Source: Betaproteobacteria bacterium
Lineage (GTDB): Bacteria > Pseudomonadota > Gammaproteobacteria > Burkholderiales > SG8-39
Length of the DNA stretch: 5,902 nt
Direction: 5' to 3'
NCBI GenBank assembly: GCA_009693435.1
Contig: SHXF01000166.1
Coordinates: forward strand, 1-5,902
Part shown: one piece after another, positions 1-5,105 of the stretch
How the letters are laid out: the number at the start of each line of letters is the position of its first letter
How positions within the stretch are numbered: position 1 is the first letter of the stretch
Program-made: the position numbers and the translations under genes
The notes under the pieces: model-generated
What the model was told of the DNA's origin: nothing
Seen by the model: only the letters and a program-made list of their open reading frames with translations
The model's database searches: none

Positions 1-51
1 TAACTAAACCGCTTCGCGGTAGCGCAGCAGCTTCACTATCTTTCCGATGTG

Positions 52-202
52 TGTTGATTTCCGTTCCGGATTGACCCGTATTTCCATCCTGCGCTGACCC
101 ATTCTTACGTTTAGTATCCCGTGCATCGTCAGTTAGATGTCACGATTCAATGCGGGTCAGGTGTTTGTGGAAAGGCGGGTCAATTCGAGACAACATTCAA
201 CA
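52..202. repeat. Imperfect inverted repeat with paired GGGTCA boxes (possible IS ends)
   Basis: Reading the minus strand from 100 down to 52 and the plus strand from 154 up to 202 gives two arms that match without gaps at about 33 of 49 positions (hand count). Shared blocks in order are GGGTCAG, TGGAAA, CGGGTCAAT and TCAACA. In both arms the two GGGTCA boxes are exactly 23 bp apart (100 and 77 on the minus strand; 154 and 177 on the plus strand). The arms point away from each other around a centre near 127. Regularly spaced internal repeats beside the tips are known from the ends of IS21-family insertion sequences, where they are thought to bind transposase. Assigning these arms to that family is inference, as no transposase lies in the window. 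Possible tips are the TG at 131 (minus) and at 138 (plus). Confidence 0.55.
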
Positions 203-222
203 ATCGTGGGTACTGGAGGATC

Positions 223-345
223 GATACTGTTGATACCGAGTGGAAAACTGCCTAAGAGAATGCTCGCCATGTCGTATCACTCCCGTATCACGGTCAGCGC
301 GATCGTGAGTGATCTTACATGATTTCTAGTGATACCGAGTGATAC
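223..345. repeat. GATAC/GTGATAC box cluster before dusA
   Basis: GTATCAC occurs at 274-280 and 285-291, 11 bp apart. Its reverse complement GTGATAC occurs at 329-335 and 339-345, 10 bp apart. Together the pairs form an inverted repeat around GATCGTGAGTGATC (301-314). Two further GATAC boxes lie at 223-227 and 232-236. The 12-mer TGATACCGAGTG is repeated directly at 231-242 and 330-341. Spacing of about one helical turn suits cooperative protein binding, so this could be an operator for dusA or a recombinase binding array. The boxes are seen directly; any function is inference. Confidence 0.45.
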
Positions 346-370
346 TTACCATTTTTAAGCTATTGAGAAT

Positions 371-375
371 AAAGG
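371..375 (+). promoter_or_regulatory. Ribosome binding site for dusA
   Basis: AAAGG lies 7 bases before the TTG at 383 and supports that unusual start codon. The first in-frame ATG, at 419, would remove the conserved N-terminal strand of the protein. Confidence 0.55.
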
Positions 376-382
376 CACGTCA

Positions 383-1375
383 TTGATTAAATACACTCAT
401 CGTCTTTGCGTGGCCCCGATGATGGACTGGACCGATCGGCACTGCCGTTATTTCCTGCGCCAGGTTTCCTCCAGTGCCTTTCTCTATACCGAGATGATCA
501 CCACCGGCGCCCTGCTCCACGGCAACGTCGAACGGCACCTCGCTTTCAGCGCCGAAGAACATCCCGTGGCAGCGCAGTTGGGCGGCAGCGAGCCCGATGA
601 GCTGGCGCAATGCGCCGCGCTCGTCGAGCAATATGGTTACGACGAAGTAAACCTCAACATCGGCTGCCCCAGCGAGCGGGTGCAGCGCGGCGCCTTCGGC
701 GCCTGCCTGATGGCCGAGCCGGAACTGGTCGCCGATTGCGTGCGCGCGATGCGGCAAGCGGTCCGGATTCCGGTGACCGTGAAGCATCGAATCGGTCTGA
801 ACGCCATGGAAGATTTTCCTTTCGTCGAGAAATTTGTGCAGACGGTTGCCGAGGCAGGTTGCCGAACTTTCATCGTCCATGCCCGCAACGCCGTACTGAA
901 AGGCCTGTCGCCGAAAGAAAACCGCGAGATCCCGCCGCTCAAGTATGAGTATGTCCACCGCTTGAAGAAGAATTTTCCGCAGCTTGAATTCATCCTGAAT
1001 GGGGGTCTGACGACGCAAGCACAGATTGCGAACCAAGATTCGCTGGTCGATGGCGTGATGCTCGGGCGGGCCGCTTACCACGATCCCTGGGTACTCGCGG
1101 AGAGCGGGAATTCACGCCACTCGGTGGCAATAAAAATGCATCGGTATTGCCAACAACAGGTTGCTCGCGGGGCAAGCGTCCGCCACATCGCCCGCCACAT
1201 GCTCGGCCTCTACCACGGCCACCGCCGTGCCCGGTTGTGGCGCCGCCTGCTGTCGGATTCCGCCCGGCTTGCGCACAACGATCCGGCCTTGCTGCTGGAG
1301 GCTTTGGACGCAGTAGAATCCACGTCCTCTCAAGAAAAACCCGACCCGGAGATCCCTCATGAGCGCCGTTCTTAA
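383..1375 (+). CDS. dusA: tRNA-dihydrouridine(20/20a) synthase DusA
   Basis: This FMN-dependent enzyme reduces uridine to dihydrouridine at positions 20 and 20a in the D-loop of tRNAs, using NADPH, in the cytoplasm. The 330-residue length is normal for DusA. The N-terminal TIM-barrel opening VAPMMDWTDRHCRYF (about residues 10-24) is the DusA signature. The catalytic cysteine is expected to be C95 in NIGCPSERVQ. FMN-contacting regions are visible: Q65 in AAQLGG, K135 and H136 in VTVKHRIG, H166 in IVHAR, NGG at 206-208 and the GR at 228-229. The motif KGLSPKENREIPPL (173-186) is also DusA-specific. The helical C-terminal domain follows from about residue 245. Translation starts at TTG 383, because the conserved HRLCVAPMM begins at residue 6. 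The last 17 bases overlap the next gene, which suggests a shared transcript. No key residue is missing. Confidence 0.93.
   Translation: MIKYTHRLCVAPMMDWTDRHCRYFLRQVSSSAFLYTEMITTGALLHGNVERHLAFSAEEHPVAAQLGGSEPDELAQCAALVEQYGYDEVNLNIGCPSERVQRGAFGACLMAEPELVADCVRAMRQAVRIPVTVKHRIGLNAMEDFPFVEKFVQTVAEAGCRTFIVHARNAVLKGLSPKENREIPPLKYEYVHRLKKNFPQLEFILNGGLTTQAQIANQDSLVDGVMLGRAAYHDPWVLAESGNSRHSVAIKMHRYCQQQVARGASVRHIARHMLGLYHGHRRARLWRRLLSDSARLAHNDPALLLEALDAVESTSSQEKPDPEIPHERRS
1348..1351 (+). promoter_or_regulatory. Ribosome binding site for the aldolase, inside dusA
   Basis: GGAG sits 7 bases before the ATG at 1359, within the last codons of dusA. It fixes the start and implies translation in coordination with dusA. 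Confidence 0.6.
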
Positions 1376-2141
1376 ACCCAGCCTGGCCAAATCCGTTAAA
1401 GAGCGCGTCAGCAAGGAAGAGTGGGAGCTGCGCGTCGACCTCGCAGCGGCCTACCAGCTTGCCGTGATCTTCAAGTGGACCGACCTCATCTACACCCATT
1501 TCTCGGCGCGCCTGCCCGGCCACGACGAGTTCCTGATCAATCCCTATGGCCTGATGTTCGAGGAGATCACGGCCTCGAACCTGATTCGCATCGACCATCA
1601 CGGCAAGGTTCTGGATGACCCGCTGGGTCTGGGCTACAACGAGGCCGGCTTCGTGATCCACGGTTGCGTACATGAAGCGCGCCCCGACGCACAGTGCGTG
1701 ATCCACACCCACGCGCGCGCCGGGGTCGCCGTGTCGGCGATGAAATGCGGCCTGCTGCCTATCAGCCAACACGCCATGCGCATCCAGCGCCAGGTCAGCT
1801 ACCATGACTATGAAGGCATCGCCCTCGACCTGGACGAGCGCACCCGCATGGCCAAGGACCTGGGTGGGACTTCGAAAGCGATGATCCTGCGCAACCACGG
1901 CCTGTTGACGCTGGGCGCATCGGTGCGCGAGGCCTTTGAAGTGATGTACTACCTCGATTGCGCCTGCCAGATCCAAGTGGATGCCATGGCCGGGGGCATC
2001 GACAACGTGCAGCAGATGAGCCAGCAGGCGGGCGATGCCGCCGCCGGGCAGTTCGAGCGCCCTGACCGGCCCTCCGCGCACAAGGACTGGCCCGCATTGC
2101 TGCGCCTGCTCGAGCGCAAGGGCAGCAACTACGCGAGCTAG
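1359..2141 (+). CDS. Class II aldolase/adducin family protein
   Basis: A 260-residue zinc-dependent aldolase-fold protein. Related enzymes, such as L-fuculose-1-phosphate aldolase and L-ribulose-5-phosphate 4-epimerase, cleave or epimerise sugar phosphates. The physiological substrate of this subgroup is unknown to me. The fold begins near residue 22 (ELRVDLAAAYQLA). THFSARLPG (46-54) and NPYGLMFEEIT (61-71) match the phosphate/substrate-binding loops. The predicted zinc ligands are H116 and H118 in IHTHARAG and H180 in RNHGLLT. E95 in GYNEAGFVIH aligns with the catalytic glutamate of the fuculose aldolase, about 20 residues before the first histidine pair. All catalytic positions are present, so it is probably active. 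The last 30 residues are polar and less conserved. It overlaps dusA by 17 bases and converges on the MFS gene. A housekeeping link to dusA is not evident, so the pair is probably just cotranscribed. Confidence 0.88.
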   Translation: MSAVLKPSLAKSVKERVSKEEWELRVDLAAAYQLAVIFKWTDLIYTHFSARLPGHDEFLINPYGLMFEEITASNLIRIDHHGKVLDDPLGLGYNEAGFVIHGCVHEARPDAQCVIHTHARAGVAVSAMKCGLLPISQHAMRIQRQVSYHDYEGIALDLDERTRMAKDLGGTSKAMILRNHGLLTLGASVREAFEVMYYLDCACQIQVDAMAGGIDNVQQMSQQAGDAAAGQFERPDRPSAHKDWPALLRLLERKGSNYAS

Positions 2142-2151
2142 CTGCCTCCTT

Positions 2152-2199
2152 GCAAAGCCGCTGTTGCGGCTCCTTGCTAAGCCGCTGTTGCGGCTCCTT
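2152..2199. repeat. Tandem 24-bp duplication forming two hairpins
   Basis: Two adjacent 24-bp copies (2152-2175 and 2176-2199) differ at one base, A2154 versus T2178. Each contains the hairpin AGCCGC-TGTT-GCGGCT (stems 2156-2161/2166-2171 and 2180-2185/2190-2195). The second copy encodes the last residues of the MFS transporter on the minus strand, and its variant base helps form that gene's TAG stop. The first copy lies in the 35-base gap between the convergent genes. The hairpins could act as a weak transcription terminator, but neither is followed by a proper run of T on either strand. Confidence 0.85.
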
Positions 2200-3394
2200 T
2201 CCTAGTCGGCAGCTTGAGCACCGTGCCGATGGTCAGGATCGCCGCAACCACCACGGTGTAGAACACCACCCCCGGGCGACCGCCGTCCAGCAGCCAGCCG
2301 AAATACACCGGCGTCACCATCGAGCCGGCGTCCAGGCCTGAGTAAACGAAACCGTAGACCTTGCCGGTCGATCCTGGCGGCGTGGTAGCGCGCACGATCA
2401 AATCCCTGGAGGGGCCGGTCATGCCGGTGGCAAATCCAGCCGCCGCGCACAGTGCCGGCAGCACTGCCGCTGGGAGCCAGGCGGTGGCGATCAGAAACAT
2501 GAAACCGGCGCTGACCGCGACGCCGCAGACCGCCACCAAATCGTGGCGCGGAGTGCGCGCCGCGATGAAACCGCCGGTGAGTATCCCCGCTGCGCCACCC
2601 AGCAGGTAAGCGGTCAGCGCCGCCGAAGCCAGCGCCACGCTTACGCCGTAAAGCGCCATGCTGGCAACGATGCCGAAATTCTGCATTGCGACAAAGGGGA
2701 CCGCAACCAGGACGAAGTAGCCGAAGCACATCAGCACCGGCAGCGAGAGCAGAACGCGGATGTCCGCCGCCAGTCCGCCCTCGAGGCCCGGTTTGCGGCG
2801 ATCGGCGGGCTCAACATGGATCGCCTCACGCAACACCGCCAGCAGCACGATGATGATCGCCCCCAGTAGAGCCGCGCCCAGCAGCGCGCTGCGCCAACCC
2901 GCGGTTCCCGCCACCGCGACGGCGTACAGCGGCGCTGCGGCATAGCCCAGGGAGCCGGCGATGCCATGGCCGCTGAAGGCGTAGCCTAGGCGTTGCTTGT
3001 CCACGCGCGCATTGAGAATCGAGAAATCGCAGGGGTGGAACACGCTGTTGCCCATGCCACCCACCACCGCTGCCGCCACCAACATGGCATAACTGTGCGC
3101 CAGCCCGGCGATCAGCGCACCCAGGGTGCTCAAAATGAGGCCGAAGAACAGCACGCGCCGCGCGCCGTAGCGATCCACCATGAACCCAGCCAGCGTCTGG
3201 CACAGACCGCTGACGGTGTAATACAGCGCCACCGTGCCGCCCAGCGCCACGTAGGACACGCCGAGGTCGTCCTTGATCAACGGGAACACCATCGCGGTAA
3301 CGATCTGGAAGAAATGCGACAAGCCGTGCGCCAGCGCCACCAGGCTGATGGTTTTTACGTCCTGTCTTAATGCTGCGGTCCCGGCAACGTTCAC
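2177..3394 (-). CDS. MFS transporter, resembling the fosmidomycin-resistance (Fsr) group
   Basis: A 405-residue inner-membrane transporter of the major facilitator superfamily with about 12 hydrophobic segments, the usual size. The first helix region is ISLVALAHGLSHFF (16-29). A motif A-like loop, AGFMVDRYGARRVL (69-82), lies between helices 2 and 3. GNSVFHPCDFSILNAR (115-130) follows in the helix 4 region, where Fsr-type exporters carry a similar VFHP segment. A degenerate second motif A-like loop, GGFIAARTPRHDL, lies near 274-286. A charged central loop spans about 189-212. The substrate is unknown and small-molecule export is inference. The start is the GTG at 3394, with AGAGGA just upstream (3404-3399) and a GTGA overlap with the hydrolase stop. 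A longer reading from 3469 would add 25 low-complexity residues inside the hydrolase gene and is unlikely. The C-terminus ends within a tandem repeat. Confidence 0.88.
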   Translation of the reverse strand: MNVAGTAALRQDVKTISLVALAHGLSHFFQIVTAMVFPLIKDDLGVSYVALGGTVALYYTVSGLCQTLAGFMVDRYGARRVLFFGLILSTLGALIAGLAHSYAMLVAAAVVGGMGNSVFHPCDFSILNARVDKQRLGYAFSGHGIAGSLGYAAAPLYAVAVAGTAGWRSALLGAALLGAIIIVLLAVLREAIHVEPADRRKPGLEGGLAADIRVLLSLPVLMCFGYFVLVAVPFVAMQNFGIVASMALYGVSVALASAALTAYLLGGAAGILTGGFIAARTPRHDLVAVCGVAVSAGFMFLIATAWLPAAVLPALCAAAGFATGMTGPSRDLIVRATTPPGSTGKVYGFVYSGLDAGSMVTPVYFGWLLDGGRPGVVFYTVVVAAILTIGTVLKLPTRKGAATAA

Positions 3395-4167
3395 AATATC
3401 CTCTTGATAAATCCCACCACGGCTTGCAAAACCTTCTCTGCCTGGTCCTGGTGCGGGGCATGGCCGCAAGCGGGCAACTTCAGCAGCTCGCAGGGTCCAC
3501 CCACCTGGCGCTGAATGGCGGCAAGTTGCGCCATGCTGCCGTATTCATCGTCCTCGCCCTGGATCGCCAACACCGGGCACTGTATCGTCGGCAAGCAGGC
3601 TTCGATGTTCCAGCCCTTGAACGCCGGATCAAGCCAGACGTCATTCCACAGATAAAAACTTTTGTGCACATCCCGATGGTACTTCCCCAGTCGTTGCGGA
3701 AGATCGCTGGTTTCGAATCTGTTTTTCACGTTTTTGATGCCGTTCAAGCCATGCTCTTCTACAAACACATGCGGCGCTATTGCCGCAATGCCGCGCACCG
3801 GGCGCCCGGCGCCGGCGTAAATCAGCGCGATGGACGCGCCGTCGGAGTGGCCCACCAGTATGGGTTGGTCGATTCTCAGCTGGGCAAGAATTTCCGGAAG
3901 AAACTGCAAGGCTTCTTGATGCATGAAATCGATCCCTACCCTGTCCTCGGCGAGAACCTCCGATTCACCGTAGCCGTAACGGTCGTAGACCAGCGCACAG
4001 CAACCGCTGGCCTGCGCCACTTGGCGCGGAAAATCGCGCCATTGGCGTATCGAGCCCAGGCCTTCGTGCAGGAATATGAGGGTAGGCAGCGGCGTGGTCG
4101 GCCTCGCGTCGGCGCCTTCGATCCAAAGGTACTCCAGCGAACGGCCGGCGGCGCTGATTTGCGGCAT
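3391..4167 (-). CDS. Alpha/beta hydrolase
   Basis: A 258-residue cytoplasmic serine hydrolase of the alpha/beta fold, probably acting on an ester, lactone or similar bond; the substrate is not identifiable. It has the oxyanion-hole segment FLHEGLGS (32-39), the strand-loop LVYDRYGYGES (59-69) and the nucleophile elbow GHSDG with S108. A helical cap spans roughly 135-190. The acid is probably D206 or D207 in IQGEDDEYGS, and H236 in LPACGHAPHQ completes the triad. No signal peptide or lipobox is seen. I chose the ATG at 4167 because the protein then begins MPQISAAGRSLEYLWIEG, as usual for the fold. An ATG at 4182 would add five residues. The frame stays open to 4314, but that stretch is the reverse of the divergent transporter gene. 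Neither start has a strong ribosome binding site. The stop overlaps the MFS start, so the two form an operon. Confidence 0.87.
   Translation of the reverse strand: MPQISAAGRSLEYLWIEGADARPTTPLPTLIFLHEGLGSIRQWRDFPRQVAQASGCCALVYDRYGYGESEVLAEDRVGIDFMHQEALQFLPEILAQLRIDQPILVGHSDGASIALIYAGAGRPVRGIAAIAPHVFVEEHGLNGIKNVKNRFETSDLPQRLGKYHRDVHKSFYLWNDVWLDPAFKGWNIEACLPTIQCPVLAIQGEDDEYGSMAQLAAIQRQVGGPCELLKLPACGHAPHQDQAEKVLQAVVGFIKRIL
3399..3404 (-). promoter_or_regulatory. Ribosome binding site for the MFS gene
   Basis: The minus strand reads AGAGGA a few bases before the GTG at 3394, inside the end of the hydrolase gene. It decides the MFS start and supports translational coupling. Confidence 0.6.
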
Positions 4168-4187
4168 GAACCAGATTAGCATGCGCC

Positions 4188-5105
4188 ATGCGCCGTGGTT
4201 TCCCGACGATTGCCTGGCTAGTTCTCGCTGCCACCCTGCTGCTATGGTCGGGTAACTGGATCGTCGCGCGCGCCGTGCGCGAGGACATCGCCCCTGGGAT
4301 GGCGACCGTGGCAAGGCTGCTGATCGTTCTGCTGATACTGCTGCCTTTCTGCCTGCAATCCCTGAAAAAACAACTCCCCGCTCTGCAAAAACAGCACTGG
4401 ATAATCCTCGCTACGCTAGGCTTCTTCGGCGGTGGGCTACACCTCGGGCTGCAGTGGCTGGGCCTGCACTACACCACGGCCACCAGCGCCATTCTGTATC
4501 TCTCGACCTCGCCGCTATTCATCCTGCTACTGGCGCGACCGCTGCTGGGCGAGACCATCGTCCCACGGCAATGGCTGGGCGTGACTATTTCATTGCTGGG
4601 AATTTTCCTCATCGCGACCCAGGGACAGATACAAACGCTGTCCTTCAACATCGGCGACCTGATGGCGCTCGCCTCGATGGTGATGTGGGCCGGCTACACG
4701 GTTTTCCTGCGCCTGCGGCGCGACACCCTGGAGACGCCGGAATTCCTGGTGGTGATTTGCGTATTTGGCTTGCTCTTCATGCTTCCCTGGTTTACCTATG
4801 AAGTGCTCACAGGAGCCAAGACCGAACTCTCAAGCATGGGCGCTTTGGCGGTGCTGTACTCTGCGGTGGGATCCCTGCTGCTGGCCTACGCTGGCTGGAG
4901 CTACGTGGTGACGCGCCTGGGCGCCGCGCGCGCCGGCGTCACCCTACACCTGATGCCCGCCATGGGGGTGGGCTTGTCGATCGTTTTCCTCGACGAGTAC
5001 CCGCGCTGGTACCACGGCGCCGGCATCGCGCTGATCCTGGCCGGCGTAGCGCTGTCCTCGTCCTCGGAACAGAGGAACCCAGGTTCCCCCGTTACCCCCT
5101 CCTAG
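4188..5105 (+). CDS. EamA/DMT-family transporter
   Basis: A 305-residue inner-membrane protein of the drug/metabolite transporter superfamily with about ten membrane segments built from two EamA repeats. Repeat one spans about 8-145, with LLWSGNWIVARAVREDIAPGM (18-38) at its start and SAILYLSTSPLFILLLARPLLGE (100-122) near its end. Repeat two spans about 155-290, with GDLMALASMVMWAGYTVFLR (156-175) and the closing AGVTLHLMPAMGVGLSIVFLDEY (249-271). The family exports amino acids, metabolites or drugs, and the substrate cannot be read from sequence. ATG 4188 is chosen because a short basic N-terminus (MRR) then precedes helix 1, which fits the positive-inside rule. No clear ribosome binding site precedes it. 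It is divergent from the hydrolase with about 20 bases between starts, and its stop overlaps that of the lipocalin-like gene. The tail after residue 290 is polar. Confidence 0.88.
   Translation: MRRGFPTIAWLVLAATLLLWSGNWIVARAVREDIAPGMATVARLLIVLLILLPFCLQSLKKQLPALQKQHWIILATLGFFGGGLHLGLQWLGLHYTTATSAILYLSTSPLFILLLARPLLGETIVPRQWLGVTISLLGIFLIATQGQIQTLSFNIGDLMALASMVMWAGYTVFLRLRRDTLETPEFLVVICVFGLLFMLPWFTYEVLTGAKTELSSMGALAVLYSAVGSLLLAYAGWSYVVTRLGAARAGVTLHLMPAMGVGLSIVFLDEYPRWYHGAGIALILAGVALSSSSEQRNPGSPVTPS

Larger units (their letters stand above)
1..382. other. Gene-poor region with insertion-sequence-like repeats upstream of dusA
   Basis: I see no convincing gene in this 382-base stretch. It is visibly less GC-rich than the rest of the window and has two repeat systems, listed separately: an imperfect inverted repeat at 52-202 and a cluster of GATAC/GTATC boxes at 223-345. 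The only open frames are short: one of 61 codons at 137-322 on the plus strand, and one of 32 codons at 102-4 on the minus strand. Neither has a recognisable domain or a good ribosome binding site. They partly resemble each other (both contain an RVN...ST.(I/V)G pattern) only because they read the two arms of the same inverted repeat. The likely reading is decayed mobile-element ends plus the promoter region of dusA. I could not assign a clear sigma70 promoter. Confidence 0.6.

Noticed and set aside
8..20. Small hairpin ACCGC-TTC-GCGGT at the left edge.
   Set aside because: A 5-bp stem without a clear T run is too weak to call a terminator.
4..102. 32-codon minus-strand open frame beginning with ATG at 102.
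   Set aside because: It lies in the other arm of the inverted repeat and has only a weak upstream site. It could be a remnant but nothing supports a gene.
137..322. 61-codon plus-strand open frame in the region before dusA.
   Set aside because: It has no good ribosome binding site or domain, it crosses both repeat systems, and its start reads one arm of the inverted repeat.
380..1081. Minus-strand open frame of 233 codons covering most of dusA.
   Set aside because: It is an exact antisense of the strongly conserved DusA sequence and has no recognisable motif.
990..2081. Long minus-strand open frame (363 codons) opposite dusA's end and the aldolase.
   Set aside because: The plus strand holds two clear family members with intact catalytic motifs. 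The minus frame is low-complexity, rich in R, G, A and H, and shows no domain, so it is a shadow of GC-rich codons.
3370..4179. Plus-strand open frame of 269 codons opposite the hydrolase.
   Set aside because: The minus strand encodes a complete alpha/beta hydrolase with its triad. The plus frame shows no family features.
5074..5087. Palindrome GGAACC-CA-GGTTCC near the end of the EamA gene.
   Set aside because: It lies in coding sequence, has a tiny loop and is followed by C-rich sequence rather than T, so it is not a convincing terminator.
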